Source: Enterocloster bolteae (GTDB taxonomy: Bacteria; Bacillota; Clostridia; Lachnospirales; Lachnospiraceae). From it: a stretch of DNA of 64,000 bases. Shown piece by piece: positions 25,670-34,872 of the stretch. Where the stretch lies: the NCBI GenBank assembly GCA_021772025.1, contig JAETNT010000018.1, positions 1 to 64,000 on the forward strand, written 5' to 3'. Both the position numbers and the translations under genes were made by a program. The notes beneath the pieces are model-generated. The model saw only the letters and a program-made list of their open reading frames with translations, did not search any database and had not been told where the DNA came from. The stretch's first letter is position 1. Each line of letters opens with the position of its first letter.

Positions 25670-26787
25670 GAGAGACAGGGATTTTAACATTTCATTGTGC
25701 AGACAGCTATGGCGCAATGCTGCAGGCCTATGGCCTGAAACGGTATTTGACAGGGAAAGGCCTGAAAGCTCATATAATCCCGTATGAACCATTTTTTATG
25801 ACAGGAAGGCACTGGTGGGTTCCCTATGTACCGGCAGGAAATATCCTGCGGACATTTGGCTGGGGATTATTGTACAGATGGCCGGGCAATTTAAAAAAGG
25901 GCAGGTCTTTTTTTGCCCGAAGGGCCAATATGAGGCGGTTCAGAAAAAGGTATCTTGTTGAAAAAGGGCAGAAGAAACTGTTTTTTACGTATCAGCTTAG
26001 ACGGCTCCCTTATCAATATTACATAGTAGGAAGCGATCAAATCTGGAATCCCAATATTACATGCGGATTAAGAGCCGTATATTTCGGCGCTTTCCCAAAC
26101 AAAAACAAAACAAAGGTGATTGCCTATGCCGCCAGCCTGGGCAACGGGGCGCTTCCACCAAAATATGAAAAAGATTTTTCAAAGCTTATCAGGCATGTAG
26201 ACGCGGTTTCGGTCAGAGAGAAAGCGGCGGTTTCCTATATCAGACAGTTTTATTCGGGAGAGGTTTTGGCGGTTCCGGATCCGGTGTTCCTTCTTAAAAA
26301 GGAAATGTGGAAAGATATCGAAAAACTGCCGGAGAGAGAAGGATATATTCTTGTATTTATTACGGAAAAAAATGATGAATTATTTGATTATGCAAAAAAG
26401 CTGTCAAAAAATTTAAGACTCCCTATTGTGGAAATCGAGAGCGGTATAGGGATTGCAGATAAATCCTTTGATGTTGCTTATACGGCAGGCCCTCCGGAGT
26501 TTTTGGGATACATTCATAAGGCGGATTATGTAATAACCAATTCTTTTCATGGAACAGCGTTCAGTATTATTTACCAAAAGAATTTCATGGTATTTCCACT
26601 TAGCAGCCGGGGAGAACGAATTGCGAATATTTTGCAGCTTTATGGGTTGGAAAGCAGGCTGTACCAGAAAAACGGAAATACAAAAACACACGAGGATATT
26701 AACTGGAGTGAGGTTGAGAAACGGATTTCAGACAGTGTAAAAATAGGGAAAGAATTCTTAAGGAAGCATCTTAATATCATTGATTAA
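25666..26787 (+). CDS. Polysaccharide pyruvyl transferase
   Basis: This 373-residue cytoplasmic enzyme of the CsaB/WcaK type adds a pyruvate ketal from phosphoenolpyruvate to a sugar. Family features are ILTFHCADSYGAMLQAYGL at the start, YIVGSDQIWNPNI in the middle and the C-terminal NSFHGTAFSIIY with its conserved His. Pyruvylation gives negative charge to the glycan. It is coupled by overlap to the DUF1919 gene and followed by an Fe-S F420-dehydrogenase-like gene, a neighbourhood often seen in glycan loci. Confidence 0.9.
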   Translation: MRETGILTFHCADSYGAMLQAYGLKRYLTGKGLKAHIIPYEPFFMTGRHWWVPYVPAGNILRTFGWGLLYRWPGNLKKGRSFFARRANMRRFRKRYLVEKGQKKLFFTYQLRRLPYQYYIVGSDQIWNPNITCGLRAVYFGAFPNKNKTKVIAYAASLGNGALPPKYEKDFSKLIRHVDAVSVREKAAVSYIRQFYSGEVLAVPDPVFLLKKEMWKDIEKLPEREGYILVFITEKNDELFDYAKKLSKNLRLPIVEIESGIGIADKSFDVAYTAGPPEFLGYIHKADYVITNSFHGTAFSIIYQKNFMVFPLSSRGERIANILQLYGLESRLYQKNGNTKTHEDINWSEVEKRISDSVKIGKEFLRKHLNIID

Positions 26788-26806
26788 AAAATCCCCGGGG
26801 GACGAT

Positions 26807-27961
26807 ATGAGAGAGTATGAAAAAAAGGAGACGTGCTGCGGATGCGGCGCATGCAGGGAAATCTGTCCCCAAAAAGCAATTCAGATGATACCGGATAGGG
26901 AAGGCTTTCTCTATCCAAAGGTTAACAGCCGCCTTTGCAGCAATTGTGGGAAATGCAGGAATGTGTGTCCTACAAACCATTATGGCTTCGGTGGAGGAGC
27001 TGTCGGGAAGGATAAAAATCCTGTGGACAGGAACCTTTATCTGGGAGGGCAGGCCAAGGATGAAGAGGTGAGGTATTCCAGCTCCTCCGGCGGAATATTT
27101 TCCGTATTAGCACAATATGTGCTAAGCCGTGGGGGAGTTGTTTACGGCGCAGGCTATGACAAGGCAATGAAGGTAATCCATAAGGGAGCGGAAAATAGAC
27201 AGCAGCTTCAGCAGATTAAAAGAACAAAATATGTCCAAAGCAATATGGAAGGGATATATGAAAAAATAGAGAAAAATCTGAAAGAAAACAGGTGGGTGCT
27301 GTTTACCGGAACCCCCTGCCAGGCAGCAGCCCTTCTGCGGTATCTGAACCGGAGCTATGAAAGGCTTATTGTAGTAGATTTGATATGCTACGGAGTCCCT
27401 TCTCCCGGAATTTGGAAAGATTATGTAAATTCTTTGGAACGGGTATACAGAGGGAAAATGACGGACTTTTCATTCCGTGATAAACGAAACAGGGACAATG
27501 GCCATACCTGCTCCTGCATTATCGGCGGGAGAGAGTATGCTATCTCATTTTATCAAAATATTTACTGCATCCTGTACTTTAAAAATTATATGCTGCGTCC
27601 GTCCTGTCATAGCTGCCGGTTCTGTACGGTAGACAGGAAAAGTGACTTTACAATAGGGGATTTCTGGGGGATAGAAAGGGTCAGGCAGGAGATGGATGAC
27701 GGCATGGGAACTTCTGTGATAATTGCACACTCAGATAAGGCAAAAGGCATATGGGATGAAGTAAAAGAAGAATTAAATTGGTTCCAGTGCAGTAAAGAAG
27801 ACTTATTACAGCCAAGGCTGTTACAACCTACTGGCATAGGCAGAGGGCGGAGAGACTTTCTGCTGCTTTATAAAATAATACCCTTTTTCAGGCTGACAGC
27901 AAAACTGCCGGGAAAACGGTACGCATTTCAGAGGAAAAAGCAGAATGATGAAAATGTTTAG
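26807..27961 (+). CDS. Fe-S protein, F420 dehydrogenase beta-like
   Basis: This 384-residue protein begins with two ferredoxin-type clusters (CCGCGACREICP and CSNCGKCRNVCP), followed by the FrhB/FdhB-like N- and C-terminal domains (YSSSSGGIFS; FTGTPCQAAAL; IGDFWG). Such proteins are common beside polysaccharide pyruvyl transferases in glycan clusters, where they may carry out a redox step on a sugar; the substrate is unknown. ATG 26807 has GGGGGAC 6 bases upstream, whereas the frame opens with TTG at 26780, overlapping the previous gene. The Cys-rich clusters imply an anaerobic host. Confidence 0.9.
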   Translation: MREYEKKETCCGCGACREICPQKAIQMIPDREGFLYPKVNSRLCSNCGKCRNVCPTNHYGFGGGAVGKDKNPVDRNLYLGGQAKDEEVRYSSSSGGIFSVLAQYVLSRGGVVYGAGYDKAMKVIHKGAENRQQLQQIKRTKYVQSNMEGIYEKIEKNLKENRWVLFTGTPCQAAALLRYLNRSYERLIVVDLICYGVPSPGIWKDYVNSLERVYRGKMTDFSFRDKRNRDNGHTCSCIIGGREYAISFYQNIYCILYFKNYMLRPSCHSCRFCTVDRKSDFTIGDFWGIERVRQEMDDGMGTSVIIAHSDKAKGIWDEVKEELNWFQCSKEDLLQPRLLQPTGIGRGRRDFLLLYKIIPFFRLTAKLPGKRYAFQRKKQNDENV

Positions 27962-29645
27962 GTACTTGACAGGAATATTAGAAAGGGAAGAGCAAAAGAC
28001 ATGGAAGATTTTGGCCATAGCCGGCTTTATCAGCCCAATTGCAGATCTTTTTAATTTTTCTGTGATTATCTATATTATTAATATTGTGCTAGAGGAACAG
28101 CGGGCGTTAAGGGAAATGGGCTTGTTTGCCCTTCTTATGGGGATGCTCTCTTTTTTAAAGGGCCTCTTTGACCTTTATAAGAGCCGGATCCACAATCGGT
28201 TTTTATATAATGGGGCAGAAAAGTGGTCTGAAAAATTATATGAGCTGCTTCTGAAGGAAGATCTATTACATCATAATCAGAGAAGTCCTATGCAGGCGGC
28301 GGCTTTGATCCGCAATGATACCCAAAACTGTATGAATATTATTGTGGCCTGTACGGATATCTGGATTAATACCTTAACCATGGCAGGGTATTTTGCGGTG
28401 ATGATATATTCATCAAAATGGTTTGGGATCATAAGCTGTGTTTCCTTTGCAATGCTGATGGCGGCTATATTTTTCTACTATCAGAACCAGATACAGGCTT
28501 ATGGCGAGAAGTCCAGAATGTATACCATTAAAGCCAACGCACAGGTTACCATTGTATACGGGAATTTTAAAGAAATGAAAATTGCCGGCGATTCCTCGGT
28601 TATGCTGAAAAAGTATCAAAATGTGGGGCAGGGATATACCCGGACACAAAAGGAATTTCAATATAAAAAGAGCATTGTCAGCATCATTATGCAGAACCTG
28701 GTGATGACGGTAATGTTTTTCATATTAGCCTGGTTTCTCATAAATCCGGGAGAAAACACAACTCTTTTTCTTGCGTCAATGGTGGTCTACCTTACAATGT
28801 TGGTTAGAATGATCCCGATTGCCTATAACGTTATTGGCGGATTGAATGATGTGAAATTTTCTCAGAAATCTTATGAAGTTTTCAGAGAAGAGATGGAACG
28901 ATATCAGAAGATAAAAGAAAGAGAAGAGGTAAACGAAAAAAACAGGAAGAAAGAATTGACTTTTCATCAGGGCCTTTTTGTAAACAACCTGACCTTTTCC
29001 TATAATGAACAGAGAAAAATATTCGAAAATGCTTTTATTGATATCCCGGCAGGATGCTCGGTGGCGGTTATCGGGGTTTCCGGTATTGGAAAAACAACAT
29101 TTCTGGATCTGCTCCTTGGATTGCTGAAGCCTGAAGAAGGAAATATCCGGTATGATGACTATGATATCGTTACCGGGACGGACGGAAAAGGGAGCTGCCA
29201 GGCCGATATCGGAACCATCACAAGCTATATTCCCCAGACTATCTATTTAAATGGAGAAACCGTGTGCAATAATGTTGCGTTCTTTGAAAAAGAAGCAGAC
29301 GAGGAAAAAGTAACCCAGTGCTTAAAGTGGGCTCAAGTGTGGGAAGAAATCACCCGGCTGCCGGAAGGGATCCATACGCTTATAGGGGAAAACGGAACGG
29401 CAATTTCAGGAGGGCAGCGACAGAGGATTGCGCTGGCAAGAGCCTTATATAAAGATTTTGAACTGCTGGTTATGGATGAGGCCACCGCCGCTCTTGATAT
29501 GGAAACCGAGAAAGCCGTAATCGACTCTATCAGGCAGGTAAAAGGAAATAAAACCATACTGATCGCGACCCACCATATGAGCCTGGCCAATGAATGTGAT
29601 GTGGTGTATAAAATCGAGAATATGAGATTTGTAAGAGTAAAATAG
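27945..29645 (+). CDS. ABC transporter, fused permease-ATPase
   Basis: This 566-residue half-transporter has an N-terminal six-helix domain and a C-terminal ATPase with Walker A GVSGIGKT, signature ISGGQRQR, Walker B LLVMDEATAALD and an H-loop in IATHH. All catalytic residues are present, so a homodimer is expected. It overlaps the Fe-S gene by 17 bases and sits among glycosyltransferases, suggesting export of a glycan, lipid-linked sugar or peptide. The substrate is not visible. Confidence 0.88.
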   Translation: MMKMFRYLTGILEREEQKTWKILAIAGFISPIADLFNFSVIIYIINIVLEEQRALREMGLFALLMGMLSFLKGLFDLYKSRIHNRFLYNGAEKWSEKLYELLLKEDLLHHNQRSPMQAAALIRNDTQNCMNIIVACTDIWINTLTMAGYFAVMIYSSKWFGIISCVSFAMLMAAIFFYYQNQIQAYGEKSRMYTIKANAQVTIVYGNFKEMKIAGDSSVMLKKYQNVGQGYTRTQKEFQYKKSIVSIIMQNLVMTVMFFILAWFLINPGENTTLFLASMVVYLTMLVRMIPIAYNVIGGLNDVKFSQKSYEVFREEMERYQKIKEREEVNEKNRKKELTFHQGLFVNNLTFSYNEQRKIFENAFIDIPAGCSVAVIGVSGIGKTTFLDLLLGLLKPEEGNIRYDDYDIVTGTDGKGSCQADIGTITSYIPQTIYLNGETVCNNVAFFEKEADEEKVTQCLKWAQVWEEITRLPEGIHTLIGENGTAISGGQRQRIALARALYKDFELLVMDEATAALDMETEKAVIDSIRQVKGNKTILIATHHMSLANECDVVYKIENMRFVRVK

Positions 29646-29665
29646 TCCTGCAAAGAGGAGCAGAA

Positions 29666-30631
29666 ATGGAAAAGCTGGTAAAAGATAAAGTATCTGCTGT
29701 TATTCCTGTATTTAATGGAGAGTTTCACTTATCGCCAATGTTGGATTCTGTTTTAGGACAGACCTATCCCTTTATAGAGGTAATTCTGGTTGATGATGGT
29801 TCCACAGACAAAACCCTGGAGGTGGCAGAAGGCTATAGGGAAAAATTTGCATCGAAAGGGTATGGCTATCGGATTGTGCAATCGGAGCACGGGAATGCTT
29901 CAGCCGCTCTGAATCGGGGGCTTCCTTATGTAACCGGAGAATATCTTATCTGGCCGGACAGTGATGACCGGCTTGAAAAGGAATCTGTGGAGAAACGGGT
30001 GAAATTTTTACAGGAAAATCCGGAATACCACTGTGTCCGGTCATTGGGGTATTACTTTCAGCAGGAAACCGGAATTTTACTGCCAGCAGATGAGAAAACC
30101 GGGGATATATCCAGAGAAAATTTGTTTTGGGATATTTTAGAAGGAAGAACCTATGTATGCTGCGGGTGCTATATGCTGAGGACGGAAAGCTTTTTTAAGA
30201 TTTATCCCCAGGGCCGGATTCCCCAATATGATGTGGGGCAGAATTTTCAGATGCTGCTGCCTTTTATGTATTATCACCCATGCCCGACTATTCCGGAAAA
30301 GCTGTACGGGGTCTGTGTCAGGAAAGGAAGCCATTCCAGAAGGGTACTGACAAAAGAGGAAGAAGAAAAGAAATACCGGGATTACGAGAGGCTGATAGAT
30401 GAAATCGCCTCTATATGCCAGATTAAGGATAAGGAATCAAAGGATCGAATCCAGTATTGGAAAATCGGATGTAGATATGGCCTTGCTGTGAAATACAAAG
30501 ACAGAAAAAAAGCAATAAGGAACCTGTGGGAGATGAGCCGGTATGGAAAGGCCGGATTTTATCGGGATTTAAAAGGATTTTTCCGGAACCAGATTTTCTA
30601 TGCTGCAAAAAAGTGGAAAATCATAGGTTAG
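29666..30631 (+). CDS. GT2 glycosyltransferase A
   Basis: This 321-residue family 2 transferase has SAVIPVFNGE at the N-terminus, ILVDDGSTDKTL for UDP binding and WPDSDDRLE as the DXD metal site. It has no membrane anchor. GAGGAG precedes ATG 29666. It is the first of six transferases that probably assemble the repeat unit. Acceptor and sugar cannot be told from sequence. Confidence 0.9.
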   Translation: MEKLVKDKVSAVIPVFNGEFHLSPMLDSVLGQTYPFIEVILVDDGSTDKTLEVAEGYREKFASKGYGYRIVQSEHGNASAALNRGLPYVTGEYLIWPDSDDRLEKESVEKRVKFLQENPEYHCVRSLGYYFQQETGILLPADEKTGDISRENLFWDILEGRTYVCCGCYMLRTESFFKIYPQGRIPQYDVGQNFQMLLPFMYYHPCPTIPEKLYGVCVRKGSHSRRVLTKEEEEKKYRDYERLIDEIASICQIKDKESKDRIQYWKIGCRYGLAVKYKDRKKAIRNLWEMSRYGKAGFYRDLKGFFRNQIFYAAKKWKIIG

Positions 30632-30641
30632 GTGTTTGAGG

Positions 30642-31637
30642 ATGAAAGAGAAAATATCGGTAATTATTCCTGTCTATAACACAAAAGAATATCTGGAGGA
30701 TTGTGTAAACTCTGTTTTGGAGCAGACATGGCCGGATTTTGAATTGATTTTGATTGACGATGGTTCACAGGATGGGAGCCGGGAGATTTGTGAAGAATTA
30801 TGCAGAAAAGATAACCGGATAAGGAGTATTTTTCAGGAGCACAAAGGTGTATCTGCCGCCAGAAATGCAGGTATAGAAGCGGCGGAAGGAAAATATCTGT
30901 TTTTTCTGGACAGTGATGATATGATACATCCCCAGCTTTTAGAAGCTCTGCGTAAGGTACAGGGGGAAAATCATACTATTTTGGCGATGACAGGACTGTA
31001 TTATAGGGGAGAAAGAATATTTCAGAAGCCGCTTAATTGGAAAATAGAAAACAGTCATACATGGAAGGGAGAGTATTTAGACAATCACAGGGCGGTAAGA
31101 GCGTGTTCGTTCCACTATACGAAAGCCAAGCTTGGTGGAATCGGAGGGAAAATGATTCTCCGGAAAGCAGTAAAAGAACTGCGGTTTGATGAGAAACTAT
31201 CACGGGGAGAAGATATATGGTTTCTTTACCAGCTGGTATTTTCTGGTGCGGACGTCGCAGTGCTGCCACGGGATTGGTACTACTATAATAATAGTGGTAA
31301 AAAAGAATACTCCGTAGAAATTTGTAAAAGCCTATATAAATATCAGAAAGCGGTTTGCGAATACGAAATGAAGCATAACAAAACTGTGGAAGCGATACAT
31401 ATGGAGTGGTGTCTTCTTTGCGAAATGGTGGTATGGCGGGAAATGGGAAAAAGGAATCAAGATACCAGACTGAAGGAATATGTGAAAAATTTAATAGTAG
31501 CTGAAAAAGAAGAAGAATTATTTTCGAAAGTGGATAGGTGCAGAAAACTGATATTCTATTTGGGATGTATTTGCTATCCCCTTTATAAACTGATAGCAAA
31601 TTTTGCGTATTGGTATCATATAACATTAGGGGTCTAA
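30642..31637 (+). CDS. GT2 glycosyltransferase B
   Basis: This 331-residue family 2 transferase has SVIIPVYNTKEYLEDCVNS, LILIDDGSQDGS and FFLDSDDMIHP (DXD). It is closely related over its length to transferase E at 33891, sharing HKGVSAARNAGIEAA, so the two are recent paralogues. ATG 30642 has AGGTG 8 bases upstream. Confidence 0.9.
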   Translation: MKEKISVIIPVYNTKEYLEDCVNSVLEQTWPDFELILIDDGSQDGSREICEELCRKDNRIRSIFQEHKGVSAARNAGIEAAEGKYLFFLDSDDMIHPQLLEALRKVQGENHTILAMTGLYYRGERIFQKPLNWKIENSHTWKGEYLDNHRAVRACSFHYTKAKLGGIGGKMILRKAVKELRFDEKLSRGEDIWFLYQLVFSGADVAVLPRDWYYYNNSGKKEYSVEICKSLYKYQKAVCEYEMKHNKTVEAIHMEWCLLCEMVVWREMGKRNQDTRLKEYVKNLIVAEKEEELFSKVDRCRKLIFYLGCICYPLYKLIANFAYWYHITLGV

Positions 31638-31639
31638 GG

Positions 31640-32842
31640 ATGAAGAAGGTGCTGTTTATAATTTCAATGCTGCAAGGAGGCGGTGCAGAACGGACGATGT
31701 CTAATATTGTAACCCGCTTTCCAGATGATTGGGATATTGATATTTTGATAAATGATAAGTCGCTGATTCAATATCCATATAAAGGGAGGATCTTGTCTTT
31801 GGCCCTTCCAGAATTCGGAGAAAAAAAGCCGGTTTTGTATTTTTTGGAAGAAATTATTAAAAGGACAATTTATTTAAGAAAAGTAAAAAGAGAGAACAAT
31901 TATAAGGCATGCATCAGTTTTTTGCCCAGCTCCAATATTTCCAATGTTTTATCTGGAAATAAATACTGTAAAACCATAATTTCTATTCACAGTAACCAAG
32001 CGGGAAAAGGGATTTTTGAGAAAATAGGGATTTTCTTTTTGGCAAGAGTAGTCTATGCCCATGCAGATAAGCTTATATGTGTTTCAGAAGAAATTACTTT
32101 AGGGTTAGTAAAATATCTGAAATTACCAGAAGAGAAAGTCTTAACTATAGTAAATGGATATGATAGCCGGTGGTTGAGAGAGAGGATGAAGATTCCACCC
32201 GAAATTAAAAAGATGGAGATTGAGCCTGATCAAGGGCAGAAAATAGTGGTCACAGTAGGAAGAATGGTTGAACCGAAAGGACAGTGGCATTTAGTAAGAG
32301 CCTTCTCAGAGGTAGTAAAAACAGAGAAAAATGCTAAATTATTGATAATTGGAGATGGTTTGCTGAAAGAATATTTGGAGGATTTAGCAAATGAATATGG
32401 TTTAGGAGGAAAGGTCATTTTTGTGGGATACAGTGATAATCCGTTTTGGTATAATTCGTTGGCAGATATTTTTGTCCTGCCTTCGCTGCATGAGGGATAT
32501 CCTAATGCCTTGGTGGAAGCTGTTTGCTGTGGAATGCCGTGTATTGCTACAGATGTACATTCAGGGGCTAGAGAGATATTAGCTCCTGGGTTAGATACCA
32601 TGGGGGAGAGAATAAAGGATATATCAGAAGAAGAGTATGGTGTGTTGATTCCTGTATGCAGTGGGAAAATGTACCGGGCTCATGATCCCCTTGAACCAGG
32701 AGAAGAAAAAATGGCAGAAGCAATTTTGATGCTGCTGAGAGATGAACGGAAAAGACGGTATTATAGCGGGAAAAGTATGGAAAGAAGTAAAGATTTGGAT
32801 ATAAACACAATTATTAATAAATGGATGGATGTAATATTATGA
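31640..32842 (+). CDS. GT4 glycosyltransferase C
   Basis: This 400-residue GT-B enzyme has a glycine-rich acceptor loop (QGGGAERTMSNIV), VVTVGRMVEPKGQWHL and the E-x7-E motif in LHEGYPNALVEAV. ATG 31640, with AGGGG 7 bases before it, follows the previous stop by 2 bases. The gene overlaps the next start codon (ATGA). Its base composition is visibly more AT-rich than the pel genes, hinting at separate origin of this half of the cluster. Confidence 0.9.
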   Translation: MKKVLFIISMLQGGGAERTMSNIVTRFPDDWDIDILINDKSLIQYPYKGRILSLALPEFGEKKPVLYFLEEIIKRTIYLRKVKRENNYKACISFLPSSNISNVLSGNKYCKTIISIHSNQAGKGIFEKIGIFFLARVVYAHADKLICVSEEITLGLVKYLKLPEEKVLTIVNGYDSRWLRERMKIPPEIKKMEIEPDQGQKIVVTVGRMVEPKGQWHLVRAFSEVVKTEKNAKLLIIGDGLLKEYLEDLANEYGLGGKVIFVGYSDNPFWYNSLADIFVLPSLHEGYPNALVEAVCCGMPCIATDVHSGAREILAPGLDTMGERIKDISEEEYGVLIPVCSGKMYRAHDPLEPGEEKMAEAILMLLRDERKRRYYSGKSMERSKDLDINTIINKWMDVIL

Positions 32843-33852
32843 AAGAACTGGTTTCCATTATTGTTCCGGCTTATCAAGAAGAACTGAGAATAGAACGTTG
32901 CCTTCAAAGCATTATTGACTCTACGTATCACAATTTGGAACTGATAGTAGTAAATGATGGCTCAACTGATAATACAGAAAAGGTGTTAAAAGAATTTCTG
33001 AAAAAGAACGGTTCTCAAACAGCAGTAATGAAATTTGTTACCATTCCCAATGGAGGGGTCGCACGGGCACGTAATTATGGCTTGACTCTTGCGAAAGGAG
33101 AATATATTGGCTTTGTGGATGCTGACGATATGATCCACCCTGAGATGATTGAAAGGCTGGTTGAGAGCCTGAGGGAGGGAAATGATTTATCTATATGCAG
33201 ACATTTGCGTTGCAATGAAAACGGAAAAATCAAATACGATTCAAAGTTTTCGGGTGGAGAAAAATGGAAATGCCCAAGGCAGGCATTGGAGATGGTTATG
33301 TGGGAGAAGATTCAAATGAGTATGTGTGCTGCTTTATTTCGACGGGAAAGGATTATGGGGATGGGAACAGACACACCTTTGATTTGCCCTGAGAGTGTGG
33401 TGGCATTTGAGGATTTTGCCTTTATCTGTCAATATGTAAGCCGTTGCAATAGTTTTGTTGAGAGGTTGGACTTTGATGGCTATTTTTATTGTAAACATAA
33501 GGAGAGTTTATCAAATAGAATCTATACAGCCAGGGAATTTTGTCACTCTTTGGAGCCGATTATGACTGTGGGAGAACAGATTCAGAATCCGAAGTTTGTT
33601 TCCCATAAGCTTATATACGCTTTTTTAGTTATGGAATTTTGGTATAAAGAAGCTCTAAGAAGCAAAAAATATGACTTTTCTCCGGACTCAGAAAACTGGA
33701 AAATCTGTATGAAAGAGCTGGAGCGGTATGCAGACATTTTCATGAAAGCTTCCAACGTTTCCTCATACAAAAAAGCAGCCATGTGGATAGCCAGAAAACA
33801 CCCTGTCATAGGCCGGATTCTGGCAAAGTCATTGGGAAAGCTGATAATTTAA
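32839..33852 (+). CDS. GT2 glycosyltransferase D
   Basis: This 337-residue family 2 transferase has SIIVPAYQEELRIERCL, IVVNDGSTDNTE and GFVDADDMIHP (DXD). A cysteine-containing middle region and a basic C-terminal tail follow. It starts within the stop codon of transferase C. It is only distantly related to transferases B and E. Confidence 0.9.
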   Translation: MKELVSIIVPAYQEELRIERCLQSIIDSTYHNLELIVVNDGSTDNTEKVLKEFLKKNGSQTAVMKFVTIPNGGVARARNYGLTLAKGEYIGFVDADDMIHPEMIERLVESLREGNDLSICRHLRCNENGKIKYDSKFSGGEKWKCPRQALEMVMWEKIQMSMCAALFRRERIMGMGTDTPLICPESVVAFEDFAFICQYVSRCNSFVERLDFDGYFYCKHKESLSNRIYTAREFCHSLEPIMTVGEQIQNPKFVSHKLIYAFLVMEFWYKEALRSKKYDFSPDSENWKICMKELERYADIFMKASNVSSYKKAAMWIARKHPVIGRILAKSLGKLII

Positions 33853-33890
33853 GGAAAATGAGCAGGCATAGGAAAAGGGAAGGGTTTGAA

Positions 33891-34868
33891 ATGAAAAGGG
33901 AGATATCGGTAATTGTCCCGGTATATAATACCAGAGAGTATTTGGAGGATTGTGTAAATTCTGTTTTAAAACAAACCTGTACAGATTTTGAGTTGATTCT
34001 TATTGATGATGGTTCAGAAGATGGAAGCAAGGATATTTGCGAAAGATTGGCTGAGAAAGATAAACGAATTTCGATTATCTGTCAAAAGCATAAAGGGGTA
34101 TCTGCAGCCAGGAATGCGGGGATAGAAGCTGCTTGTGGGAAATATTTGTTTTTTTTGGACAGCGATGACACGATACATCCTCAGCTGTTGGAAGCTCTAC
34201 ATAAATTGCAGGAAGAAAAACATACGGTTCTGGCGGCAGCAGGGCTGTGCTGTGGGGACTCTGGCTGGAAAAAAGAAAACAGCCCAAATTGGGAGGGAGA
34301 ATATCTCGACAATTATAAGGCAAGACAGGAGTTCCCTTTTTCTCATACGAAGGCCAGGCTGGATACAATTGGAGGAAAAATGATCCTTCGTGAAGCAATA
34401 AAAGGGCAGCGGTTTGATGAGAAATTAGCACATGGTGAAGATACGTGGTTTCTCTGCCAGGTGGTATTTGCCGGCGCAGAAGTTATAGTATTGCCGCGGG
34501 ACTGGTATTATTACAAACGTCACAGAAAAAGGGAATATTCTGTAGATTGCTGTAAAAGTATGTATAAATGTCACAGAATGATTTGTAATTATGAAGCAAG
34601 AAATGATAGGATTGCCGGGGCTGTACATGCAGAATGGATTCTTCTTTGCGAAATGGTGACATGGAAAGAAATAGGAAAAAGGAACCAGAACGTCCGGTTG
34701 GAGGAATATGTAAAGAACTTGATAAAAGCCGAAAAGAAACAAGAGATATTTTGGAAAGTGGACTGGTGCAGAAGAATGGTATTCTATCTGGGATGTATAT
34801 ATTATCCGCTTTACAAATTGATAGCGGATTTTATGGATTGGTATCATGCAAAAAGTTATAGAGGATAA
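33891..34868 (+). CDS. GT2 glycosyltransferase E
   Basis: This 325-residue family 2 transferase has SVIVPVYNTREYLEDCVNS, LILIDDGSEDGS and FFLDSDDTIHP. It is a close paralogue of transferase B. ATG 33891 has GGAAGGG 6 bases upstream; the open frame extends back into transferase D but without a site. It is followed by the paralogue of the large membrane protein, so a duplicated block is likely. Confidence 0.9.
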   Translation: MKREISVIVPVYNTREYLEDCVNSVLKQTCTDFELILIDDGSEDGSKDICERLAEKDKRISIICQKHKGVSAARNAGIEAACGKYLFFLDSDDTIHPQLLEALHKLQEEKHTVLAAAGLCCGDSGWKKENSPNWEGEYLDNYKARQEFPFSHTKARLDTIGGKMILREAIKGQRFDEKLAHGEDTWFLCQVVFAGAEVIVLPRDWYYYKRHRKREYSVDCCKSMYKCHRMICNYEARNDRIAGAVHAEWILLCEMVTWKEIGKRNQNVRLEEYVKNLIKAEKKQEIFWKVDWCRRMVFYLGCIYYPLYKLIADFMDWYHAKSYRG

Positions 34869-34872
34869 AGGA

